Under the pieces are notes generated by a model. It had not been told where the DNA came from, did not search any database, and worked only from the letters and a program-made list of their open reading frames with translations. This document shows positions 1-5,080 of a stretch of DNA of 8,388 bases, piece after piece (position 1 is the first letter of the stretch; every line of letters starts with the position of its first letter). The position numbers and the translations under genes are program-made. This stretch comes from Deltaproteobacteria bacterium (GTDB taxonomy: Bacteria; Desulfobacterota; G020345765), in NCBI GenBank assembly GCA_030616835.1, contig JAUWWP010000092.1, forward strand, positions 1-8,388. Reading direction: 5' to 3'.

Positions 1-195
1 CTTGTCCCATTGCCACTTCTGCCGATAGATCTCCTCCCACTCTCGATACTCATAACCCTTTATAACCTCCTTCTCCGCCTCCGCCCCATAGCTTGCCCCT
101 GATTTTAGGAAAGTGAGCCTGCTTAAAGATAAGGCGGCAATTGAGGCTCCGGTTCCCTTTAAAAACTCACGCCGGCTAACACCCTTGGATGACAT
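1..195 (-). CDS. Tat-exported molybdopterin oxidoreductase, probable NarG/EbdA-like catalytic subunit (5' part only)
   Basis: Reading leftwards from ATG at 195, 65 codons are open to the window edge, so only the N-terminus is present. The protein opens with a twin-arginine signal: SRREFLKG at residues 7-14, then a hydrophobic stretch rich in Ala, Ser and Leu to about residue 32. This implies folded export by the Tat system. The first mature residues, about 48-65 (YEYREWEEIYRQKWQWDK), resemble the W-E-x-x-Y-R-x-x-W-x-W-D-K segment that follows the signal in type II DMSO-reductase-family alpha subunits (NarG, ethylbenzene dehydrogenase, selenate or perchlorate reductase). That similarity is recalled from the family, not searched. 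No cofactor-binding residues fall inside the window, so the substrate cannot be told. A GGAGG at 206-210 lies 10 bases before the ATG. The gene is divergent from tadA. Tat export is well supported; the enzyme class is moderately supported. Confidence 0.66.
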   Translation of the reverse strand, partial: MSSKGVSRREFLKGTGASIAALSLSRLTFLKSGASYGAEAEKEVIKGYEYREWEEIYRQKWQWDK

Positions 196-205
196 TTTTG
201 GTTAT

Positions 206-210
206 CCTCC
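206..210 (-). promoter_or_regulatory. Shine-Dalgarno site of the Tat-signal gene
   Basis: The plus strand reads cctcc here, giving GGAGG on the minus strand 10 bases before the ATG at 195. It fixes the start of the leftward gene. I found no convincing -35/-10 pair for this gene in the stretch upstream of it. Confidence 0.7.
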
Positions 211-341
211 TTTCTTAAGGAAATAAGCACTTACAGACAAATTTCACTCCCCAGACCGTATGATTGACACATGTTCATGCATTATCTGGGTTAATTATTG
301 CTTACCAGATTATATCAGGGAAAGTCAAGTATTTTTTGACC

Positions 342-370
342 TTGACATTTTCCGAGGATGTTTATAAGAT
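342..370 (+). promoter_or_regulatory. Sigma70-type promoter for tadA and the following cluster
   Basis: TTGACA at 342-347 is a perfect -35 hexamer. After a 17-base spacer comes TAAGAT at 365-370, a good -10. Initiation would fall near 376-378, giving a leader of about 28 bases before the TTG at 405. A second TTGAC occurs directly upstream at 336-340. The promoter lies inside the 5' extension of the longest tadA reading frame, which argues against the more distant start codon. Confidence 0.7.
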
Positions 371-404
371 TGATAAAGCCGGAGGTAATTCAAAGGGCGA
401 AGGG

Positions 405-854
405 TTGAGTAAGGATGAAAATTTGATGAACCTTGCCTTGAGTGAGGCCAGAAAGGCTATCAAAGAAGGGGAGGTTCCCGTAGGAGCAATCCTGGTTAAA
501 GATAAAAGGGTCCTTGCCCGGGATCATAACCGAACCATTCACCTGAATGACCCTTCGGCCCATGCCGAGATCCTGTTATTAAGAAAGGCAGGGGAGAAGC
601 TAAAGAATTGCCGCTTACCCGGGGCTACCCTTTATGTTACCCTTGAGCCCTGCCTGATGTGTGCGGGGGCAATGATTCAGGCAAGGATTGCTCATTTGGT
701 CTACGGAGCTCCTGATCCCAAGGCCGGAGCGGTAGCCTCGGTTTATCATGTCTTTGCAGATAAAAAGCTCAACCATACCGTGAGAGTGACCGGAGGAGTT
801 TTAGAAAACGAGTGCCGGGCTTTACTCCAGAGCTTTTTCAAAGATAGAAGATAG
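405..854 (+). CDS. tadA: tRNA-specific adenosine deaminase TadA
   Basis: TadA deaminates adenosine to inosine at the wobble position (A34) of tRNA-Arg(ACG) in the cytoplasm, so one tRNA can read CGU, CGC and CGA. With the TTG start at 405 the product is 149 residues, normal for the family. The cytidine/deoxycytidylate deaminase zinc site is complete: the HAE motif has H53 as zinc ligand and E55 as proton shuttle, and the PCLMC motif gives ligands C83 and C86. The opening LSKDENLMNLALSEARKA matches the first helix of TadA proteins. The frame is open upstream to a TTG at 264, but that stretch (47 codons) is not TadA-like and contains the promoter. An ATG at 426 is the alternative start (142 residues). 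A GGG at 395-397 may serve as the ribosome site for TTG 405. The stop lies 4 bases before a tRNA-Ser, suggesting co-transcription. Confidence 0.93.
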   Translation: MSKDENLMNLALSEARKAIKEGEVPVGAILVKDKRVLARDHNRTIHLNDPSAHAEILLLRKAGEKLKNCRLPGATLYVTLEPCLMCAGAMIQARIAHLVYGAPDPKAGAVASVYHVFADKKLNHTVRVTGGVLENECRALLQSFFKDRR

Positions 855-858
855 AAAA

Positions 859-952
859 GGAGAGGTACCGAAGTGGTCATAACGGGCCCGACTCGAAATC
901 GGGTTGAGGGCTAATAACTCTCACGTGGGTTCGAATCCCACCCTCTCCGCCA
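859..952 (+). tRNA. tRNA-Ser, anticodon CGA
   Basis: This is a class II tRNA with a long variable arm. The acceptor stem pairs GGAGAGG (859-865) with CCTCTCC (942-948), followed by discriminator G949 and an encoded CCA at 950-952. The anticodon stem pairs CCCGA (887-891) with TCGGG (899-903) around loop CTCGAAA, with anticodon CGA at 894-896, reading UCG. The extra arm spans about 904-924 (stem TGAG/CTCA). The T-arm GTGGG/CCCAC is perfect around TTCGAAT. It starts 4 bases after the tadA stop, so it is probably released by processing of a shared transcript. Confidence 0.96.
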
Positions 953-965
953 AAGGCTTAATTAA

Positions 966-992
966 GGGTGGGTAGTTTTTGGACCCACACCC
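966..992 (+). other. Hairpin between the two tRNA-Ser genes
   Basis: GGGT-GGGT (966-973) can pair with ACCC (983-986) and, after a two-base bulge, ACCC (989-992), around a T-rich loop. No T-run follows the 3' arm, so it is not a clean terminator. It may help separate or process the two tRNAs, or it may be an unrelated fold. Confidence 0.35.
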
Positions 993-1010
993 TCCCGATC
1001 ACCTGAAGTG

Positions 1011-1104
1011 GGAGAGATGCCCGAGTTGGCTGAAGGGGCGCGACTGGAAATCGTGTATACGCCCAAAAGGTGTATCGTGGGTTCGAATCACACTCTCTCC
1101 TCCA
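1011..1104 (+). tRNA. tRNA-Ser, anticodon GGA
   Basis: This is a second class II serine tRNA. The acceptor stem pairs GGAGAGA (1011-1017) with TCTCTCC (1094-1100), then discriminator T1101 and an encoded CCA at 1102-1104. The anticodon stem CGCGA/TCGTG (1039-1043 and 1051-1055, with one G·T pair) encloses CTGGAAA, anticodon GGA at 1046-1048, reading UCC and UCU. A long variable arm is present (TATACGCC...GGTGTA). The T-stem GTGGG (1077-1081) faces CACAC (1089-1093), leaving one G·A mismatch at 1080/1090. A T at the discriminator position differs from the G of the neighbouring tRNA-Ser. The gene is otherwise intact. Confidence 0.93.
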
Positions 1105-1120
1105 ATAAATTTATGGGTAG

Positions 1121-1232
1121 TGTTGATAGCTGGGTCCTGCACTGGGGAGGGGTTACAAACCCCGTCAGGTCCGGAAGGAAGCAGCGGTAGTAATCTCTTT
1201 CCCTTAGTTGCAGGGATGCCTGGCTATCAATA
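1121..1232 (+). ncRNA. ffs: Signal recognition particle RNA, small bacterial (4.5S-like) type
   Basis: This is the RNA core of the bacterial signal recognition particle. It binds Ffh and stimulates the Ffh-FtsY GTPases to target nascent membrane proteins. The universally conserved domain IV hairpin is present: GTCAGGTCC (1164-1172), GGAA tetraloop (1173-1176), GGAAGCAGC (1177-1185) with its asymmetric internal loop. The ends close through TTGATAGC (1123-1130) against GCTATCAA (1223-1230), and TGCA (1138-1141) against TGCA (1209-1212) extends the rod. At about 110 bases it is the short form without an Alu domain. It lies between tRNA-Ser and dnaX, as in the Bacillus tadA-scr-dnaX order. Exact ends are estimated from the helix. 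Confidence 0.94.
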
Positions 1233-1266
1233 GTATCCATAATTGGGGTATAAGAGAGATCTGCAA

Positions 1267-2898
1267 ATGTCCTATGTAGTTCTGGCTCGGAAATGGAGAC
1301 CTCAGAGATTCGAGGAGGTTGTCGGTCAAGATCATATCACCACGACCCTCCGGAATGCTATTTCCAGCGGGAGGATAGCCCATGCCTTCCTCTTTTCTGG
1401 CTCCCGGGGAGTGGGAAAAACTTCCGTAGCCCGGATCCTGGCTAAGGCCCTAAACTGCGAGCAGGGGCCAAGGCCTGACCCCTGCAACCAGTGTCCACCC
1501 TGCCAGGAGATCTCTGCCGGTAGCTCACTCGATGTTCTGGAGATAGATGGTGCCTCCAATACCGGGGTTGATGATGTAAGGGAGCTTAGGGCGAATATCA
1601 GATACACGCCATCCCGAGGGAAGTACCGAATTTACATCATTGACGAGGTCCATATGCTCTCGACCAGCGCCTTCAATGCGCTCTTGAAGATACTGGAGGA
1701 GCCTCCGGCCCATGCCCTTTTCATCTTTGCTACTACCGAGCCCCATAAGATCCCGGAGACCATCCTTTCCCGCTGTCAGCGCTTTGATTTCCGACGGATT
1801 TCCCAAGGACTCATCCAGAAACGCCTGAATGAGATCCTCTCCCAGGAGGGGGTAAGGCTATCTGAGCAAGGACTGAGGCTAATAAGTAAAGAGGCAGAGG
1901 GAAGTATGAGGGATGCCCAGAGCCTTCTGGATCAGGTTATCGCTTATGCCGGCAAGGAGATCCCGGATATCCCGGACGCCAATGTCATTGAGGTTCTGGG
2001 CGTGACTGATCGGAGGCTGCTCTTCGAAGCCTCCCTGGCAGTTATTGAAAGGAATGCTCAGCGGTGCCTGGAGATTAGCCATAATGTCTATAACTATGGT
2101 TATGATATCAAGCAGTTCGGGAAGGAGTTACTGGAGCATTTCCGGAACCTTCTGGTGGTAAAGGTGGCCCAGGAGCCCCAGCGCTTAATGGATCTGACGG
2201 CGAACGAGATCGAGGAGCTGCGTGAGCAGGGAAAGAAGTTGAGCCTGGAAGAGACCCTGCAGTTGTTCAACATCCTCCTTAAGGGAGAGGAGGAGATAGC
2301 CCGCTCTTCTTACCCCAGGCTGATCCTGGAGCTAACCCTGGTAAAGATGGCTCAGGTCAAGGCAATCTATCCCCTGGAAGAACTCCTGAAGAAAATAGGT
2401 GATCTGGAGGGGAGCCTTAGGGGCACGACCCCGGTCTCCTCCGAAGAGGAAGTAAGCAAGACAAAACCTCCAGTCTTGGAGAAAGGGGTTGAGCTTAACG
2501 GTGGGGACTGGGAGGGACTGCTGGAGTTTGCCCGGAGCAAAAAGCCGATGCTGGCATCCTTCCTAGAGCACGGGAGACTTCTCAGCCTCGGCCAGAGCGA
2601 AATGGAGATCGGCTTTCCGGAAAACTCCATCTTCCGAGAGAACCTTCAGGATATTGAAAACCTGAATGCCTTTAAGCAGATCTGTCGGGATTTTTTCCAT
2701 CGGGAGATAAAGATCAAGTTATCTACCCTGAGCCCAGAGGCCCCTTCTTCTACCCCTCGGGAAGAAAAGGTTAGAGAGGGAGATAGGAAGAGAGATCTGG
2801 AAATGGATGCTCGGAACGACCCGATGGTCAGAGAAGCGTTAAATATCTTCGGGGGAAGGATCACCGAGGTTAAGCTCGGGATAGGAAGCGAAAAATAA
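1267..2898 (+). CDS. dnaX: DNA polymerase III subunit gamma/tau (clamp loader ATPase)
   Basis: DnaX forms the motor of the clamp loader, using ATP to open the beta sliding clamp and load it at primed DNA. From ATG 1267 the product is 543 residues. It opens with MSYVVLARKWRPQRFEEVVGQ, typical of the family. Walker A is GSRGVGKT at 45-52. The zinc module ligands are C64, C73, C76 and C79. Walker B IIDEVH is at 124-129, and the arginine-finger SRC motif is at 168-170, followed by the lid (EGSMRDAQSLLDQ) and collar domains. The region past about residue 400 is tau-like, including a domain around W-x-x-L-L-E-F. An in-frame TTG at 1243 would add 8 residues that do not fit the family, so ATG 1267 is preferred; an AGAGAG at about 1253-1258 precedes it. 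No A-run of six or more is seen for a classical frameshift, but see the finding at codons 425-426. Confidence 0.97.
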   Translation: MSYVVLARKWRPQRFEEVVGQDHITTTLRNAISSGRIAHAFLFSGSRGVGKTSVARILAKALNCEQGPRPDPCNQCPPCQEISAGSSLDVLEIDGASNTGVDDVRELRANIRYTPSRGKYRIYIIDEVHMLSTSAFNALLKILEEPPAHALFIFATTEPHKIPETILSRCQRFDFRRISQGLIQKRLNEILSQEGVRLSEQGLRLISKEAEGSMRDAQSLLDQVIAYAGKEIPDIPDANVIEVLGVTDRRLLFEASLAVIERNAQRCLEISHNVYNYGYDIKQFGKELLEHFRNLLVVKVAQEPQRLMDLTANEIEELREQGKKLSLEETLQLFNILLKGEEEIARSSYPRLILELTLVKMAQVKAIYPLEELLKKIGDLEGSLRGTTPVSSEEEVSKTKPPVLEKGVELNGGDWEGLLEFARSKKPMLASFLEHGRLLSLGQSEMEIGFPENSIFRENLQDIENLNAFKQICRDFFHREIKIKLSTLSPEAPSSTPREEKVREGDRKRDLEMDARNDPMVREALNIFGGRITEVKLGIGSEK

Positions 2899-2929
2899 AC
2901 CCCGTAAGACCTCTGGTCTTTTACGGGGT
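2899..2929 (+). other. Intercistronic hairpin after dnaX
   Basis: ACCCCGTAA (2899-2907) pairs with TTACGGGGT (2921-2929), nine perfect pairs. GACC (2908-2911) pairs with GGTC (2915-2918) inside, leaving a 2-base bulge. It begins at the base after the dnaX stop. There is no T-run on its 3' side on the plus strand, so a full terminator for dnaX is unlikely. Read on the minus strand the hairpin is followed by a T-rich run, but no leftward gene needs it. An mRNA-stabilising or attenuating role is possible. Confidence 0.5.
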
Positions 2930-2959
2930 AGATCTTGCAAAAAGTTAGGAGGAGAAAAG

Positions 2960-3277
2960 ATGATTAAAGGCGGAATGGGTAATATAGTCAAGCAGTTTCA
3001 AAAGCTTCAGGCACAATTGGCCAAGGTTCAGGAAGAGCTGGCACAGAAAGAGGTAGAGGCCTCAGCAGGAGGGGGAATGGTTACGGTCAGGGTTAATGGG
3101 AGGCAGGAGCTGCTTTCGGTTAAGATCGACCCTGAGGTCGTTGATCCTGGTGAGGTAGAGATGCTGGAGGATCTGGTGGCGGCTGCAGTTAATGAGGCGA
3201 TGAACCGGGCCCGGGATTTGGCTGCCGAGCAAATGGGTAAGATTACCCAGGGTTATCCGATTCCGGGCTTGATGTAG
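2960..3277 (+). CDS. ybaB: YbaB/EbfC-family nucleoid-associated DNA-binding protein
   Basis: This small family forms homodimers with a tweezer-like shape that bind DNA and are thought to help organise the nucleoid. The 105-residue product has the usual length and fold pattern: a long charged, Gln/Glu/Lys-rich N-terminal helix (about residues 5-36), then a glycine-rich turn into strands (GGGMVTVRVNGRQELLSVKIDPE, whose first residue is near 37), then a C-terminal helix (about 66-95) with the family signature of Asn-Glu-Ala. AGGAGG at 2947-2952 is a strong ribosome site 7 bases before the ATG. It sits between dnaX and recR, its almost universal position in bacteria, and 6 bases separate it from recR, so it is co-translated with recombination functions. 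Confidence 0.95.
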   Translation: MIKGGMGNIVKQFQKLQAQLAKVQEELAQKEVEASAGGGMVTVRVNGRQELLSVKIDPEVVDPGEVEMLEDLVAAAVNEAMNRARDLAAEQMGKITQGYPIPGLM

Positions 3278-3283
3278 CTGAGT

Positions 3284-3883
3284 ATGAATCGAGATGTAGA
3301 TCCCATTGAGCTGCTCATCCAGGAGCTCACCAAATTTCCCGGGATCGGAGAGAAGACCGCATCCCGTTTGGTCTTTCACCTCCTGCACTGCCCGCAGGAG
3401 GATGCGGAGGCCCTGGCCAGGGCAGTGCTTAACCTTAAGGAGAAAGTCAGGTTCTGTTCCTTGTGTTTTAACTTAACTGCTCAGGAGCAATGTAAGATCT
3501 GTCAGGATGAGAGAAGAATTGAGGGCGTTATCTGTGTGGTGGAGGAGCCTTCTGACCTTATTGCCATTGAAAAGGCCGGGGCTTTTAAAGGAAGATACCA
3601 TGTTCTCCAGGGGGCTATTTCCCCCCTGGATGGGATTGGACCGGATAATTTAAAGATCAAAGAGCTACTGGAGAGACTACGCCGAGGTAAGGTGGATGAG
3701 GTGATCCTGGCTACTAATATCAATGTGGAAGGGGAGACAACTGCCCTATACCTGCAAAAGTTGATAAAGCCCCTGGGGATAAAACTTACCCGGATCGCCT
3801 GTGGAGTTCCCTCGGGAGGCGATCTGGAGTATATTGATCGGGTCACTATTGGTAAGGCCCTGGAGAACCGAAGGGAGATATAG
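3284..3883 (+). CDS. recR: Recombination mediator protein RecR
   Basis: RecR works with RecO (and RecF) to load RecA onto SSB-coated single-stranded DNA at gaps during repair. The 199-residue product has the standard length and domain order. A helix-hairpin-helix lies around PGIGEKTA (19-26). The C4 zinc finger has C58, C61, C70 and C73. The Toprim domain starts near residue 80 with VICVVEEPSDLIAIE and includes the conserved TNINVEGETTALYL segment. The C-terminal ACGVPSGGDLEYID region ends in the family's usual short tail. The ATG at 3284 comes 6 bases after ybaB, without a strong Shine-Dalgarno site, so it probably depends on translation of ybaB. It is the last gene of the block. Confidence 0.97.
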   Translation: MNRDVDPIELLIQELTKFPGIGEKTASRLVFHLLHCPQEDAEALARAVLNLKEKVRFCSLCFNLTAQEQCKICQDERRIEGVICVVEEPSDLIAIEKAGAFKGRYHVLQGAISPLDGIGPDNLKIKELLERLRRGKVDEVILATNINVEGETTALYLQKLIKPLGIKLTRIACGVPSGGDLEYIDRVTIGKALENRREI

Positions 3884-3904
3884 ATTTGGCTCATCACGAA
3901 TTGT

Positions 3905-3920
3905 TCCGCATCCGTGCGGG
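3905..3920 (+). other. Short hairpin downstream of recR, possible weak terminator
   Basis: CCGCA (3906-3910) and TGCGG (3915-3919) pair around TCCG, extended by a T·G pair. The following bases are AT-rich (attaaat) but lack a real T-run. It is the only compact hairpin just after recR, so it could end the transcript, weakly. Confidence 0.3.
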
Positions 3921-3921
3921 A

Positions 3922-4138
3922 TTAAATCCAAATGCCAATTAAAATAAATCCAAATTCCAAAATCCAAATGTCAAATGAATGTCAAATGACTAAATGTCAA
4001 AAGATTTTTTATTTATTTGTCATTCAGCCTTCGTAGCCAGCCACCTTCGCCGGAGCTAAAGCGACGGCTGAACTACGGCGAAGTAGGCTTTGAACTTTGG
4101 GTTTCATTTGAACTTTGAGCTTTGGCATTTGACATTAG
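3922..4138. repeat. Repeat-like AT-rich element with internal direct and inverted repeats
   Basis: This fills most of the gene-free stretch between recR and porG. The left part repeats TCCAAAT three times (from 3927, 3949 and 3963) and then has two exact tandem copies of ATGTCAAATGA (3968-3978 and 3979-3989). AATGTCAAATG at 3978-3988 recurs inverted at 4126-4136. The right flank repeats an AACTTTG-like unit (4093-4099, 4111-4117). Between the flanks is a GC-rich core. There is no credible coding frame. The layout, AT-rich arms around a structured core, is like non-autonomous repeat insertions seen in intergenic regions of uncultured bacteria. Only one copy is visible here, so mobility is an inference. 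Confidence 0.5.
4023..4089. other. GC-rich stem-loop core of the intergenic repeat
   Basis: CAGCC (4038-4042) pairs with GGCTG (4066-4070) and TCGC (4047-4050) with GCGA (4061-4064). CTTCG (4029-4033) can pair with CGAAG (4079-4083), and AGCC (4026-4029) with GGCT (4086-4089). TTCAGCC (4023-4029) can instead pair perfectly with GGCTGAA (4066-4072), so two competing folds exist. GC content changes sharply from the AT-rich flanks. Confidence 0.5.
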
Positions 4139-4188
4139 ATCTTCTTCTTCTGGCAATGATATTATGTGGGTGAATTCTGTCTACCCGC

Positions 4189-4194
4189 TATATT
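4189..4194 (+). promoter_or_regulatory. Possible -10 element for the por operon
   Basis: TATATT matches the -10 consensus in five of six positions and would start transcription about 25 bases before porG. No good -35 lies 15-18 bases upstream, so a regulator or another sigma factor might be needed, or the true promoter lies elsewhere. Confidence 0.25.
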
Positions 4195-4224
4195 CCGTAA
4201 AGAGCTTTAAATTCAGAATAGAAG

Positions 4225-4782
4225 ATGGTTGAAGTAAGGATTCACGGAAGAGGAGGTCAGGGGGCAGTTACCTCGGCCGAGCTGTTGGCCCTGGCAGCAA
4301 TCGAAGAGGGGAAATTTGCTCAGGCGATGCCCAGCTTCGGCCCGGAAAGGCGGGGAGCCCCGGTTATTGCCTACCTCAGAATAAGTGAAAAGGAGCCAAT
4401 CCGGATCCGCTCGGTGATAATTCAACCCGATATTGTGGTGATTCTCGACCCCAGTCTGCTTAAGATTATTGATTTTACCGCCGGGTTGAACAAGAAAGGA
4501 ATTGTCGTGATCAATACCAGTCGCTCGCCGGAGGAGATCAAAACTAACTTTCAGATCAAATCGAGGCTGGCAATAGTTGACGCTACTAAGATTGCCCGGG
4601 AGACCCTTGGTGTTCCGATTACCAATACTACGATGATGGGGGCCCTGATCAGGGTTACCGGGCTGGTGGGGCTTGCCTCGCTCACCGGGCCGATTCAAAG
4701 GCGATTCAATGTTAAGCTGGCGGAGAGGAACCTGAAAGCAGTGGAGAGAGCTTACCAGGAAACACTAGTAAAGGAGCAGTAA
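4225..4782 (+). CDS. porG: Pyruvate:ferredoxin oxidoreductase, gamma subunit
   Basis: This is the gamma subunit of the four-subunit pyruvate:ferredoxin oxidoreductase, which converts pyruvate and CoA to acetyl-CoA and CO2 while reducing ferredoxin. The gamma domain supports the assembly and the CoA-side interface. The 185-residue product has the family opening HGRGGQG (7-13), the segment FAQAMPSFGPERRGAPV (about 31-47) and a central DPSLL around 75-80, with the usual length. It carries no iron-sulfur ligands, as expected. It is the first gene of the energy operon and ends 4 bases before porD. Its ATG has only a weak purine-rich leader (gaag), so its start is supported mainly by homology to the family N-terminus. 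Confidence 0.93.
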   Translation: MVEVRIHGRGGQGAVTSAELLALAAIEEGKFAQAMPSFGPERRGAPVIAYLRISEKEPIRIRSVIIQPDIVVILDPSLLKIIDFTAGLNKKGIVVINTSRSPEEIKTNFQIKSRLAIVDATKIARETLGVPITNTTMMGALIRVTGLVGLASLTGPIQRRFNVKLAERNLKAVERAYQETLVKEQ

Positions 4783-4786
4783 GAAG

Positions 4787-5080
4787 TTGGCAAATTCGAA
4801 GAAGGAGCTGGGCTGGAAGGATATTGAGGTTGGGGCAATCGTGATCGCCCCGGGCGGAGCCCGGGAGTACCGGACCGGGGACTGGAGGTCCCAGTGTCCT
4901 CAATGGGATAAAAATAAGTGCATAAAGTGCGGGCTTTGCTATATTTTCTGTCCGGAGCCTTCGGTCAAGCAGGATGCCCAGGGATACTTTGAAGCCGACC
5001 TCTATTACTGCAAGGGATGCGGGATCTGTGCCCGGGAATGCTGGACCGGAGCAATTACCATGGTTGAGGAGGAGGAGTAG
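4787..5080 (+). CDS. porD: Pyruvate:ferredoxin oxidoreductase, delta subunit (2[4Fe-4S] ferredoxin-type)
   Basis: The delta subunit carries the two [4Fe-4S] clusters that pass electrons from the thiamine pyrophosphate centre to ferredoxin. Both cluster motifs are intact: C45, C48, C51, C55 and C75, C78, C81, C85. The N-terminus around GWKDIEVGAIVIAPGGA and the TGDWR segment (30-34) are typical of Por delta chains. The length, 97 residues, is normal. Translation starts at TTG 4787, with AAGGAG at 4771-4776 inside the end of porG, 10 bases upstream; no better start is available. The run of four glutamates at the C-terminus is encoded by the same GAG repeats that form the ribosome site of porA. 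Confidence 0.94.
   Translation: MANSKKELGWKDIEVGAIVIAPGGAREYRTGDWRSQCPQWDKNKCIKCGLCYIFCPEPSVKQDAQGYFEADLYYCKGCGICARECWTGAITMVEEEE
5066..5077 (+). promoter_or_regulatory. Shine-Dalgarno tract of porA inside porD
   Basis: GAGGAGGAGGAG encodes the last four glutamates of PorD and also provides GGAGG cores at 4-8 bases or more before the porA ATG at 5081. The stop of porD abuts that ATG, so the two are translationally coupled. Confidence 0.7.

Noticed and set aside
979..1233. Two overlapping plus-strand reading frames of 84 and 60 codons (979-1233 and 1008-1190)
   Set aside because: They lie across tRNA-Ser(GGA) and the SRP RNA, whose structures explain the sequence. The predicted peptides resemble nothing and no ribosome site precedes them.
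1208..1236. TTGCAG and TAGTAT (17-base spacing) as a dnaX promoter
   Set aside because: Only 3 of 6 and 4 of 6 consensus matches, and the -35 lies inside the base-paired 3' arm of the SRP RNA.
1243..1266. TTG start adding eight residues to DnaX
   Set aside because: The MSYVVLARKWRPQ opening at ATG 1267 is the family N-terminus, and the extension does not match.
3968..3989. Tandem 11-base repeats as a CRISPR or phase-variation array
   Set aside because: There are only two adjacent copies with no spacers, and they lie outside any gene. They are better treated as part of the intergenic repeat.
4129..4134. TTGACA at the right end of the repeat as a -35 for porG
   Set aside because: No -10 lies 15-19 bases downstream; the nearest good one, TATTAT at 4160-4165, is 25 bases away.
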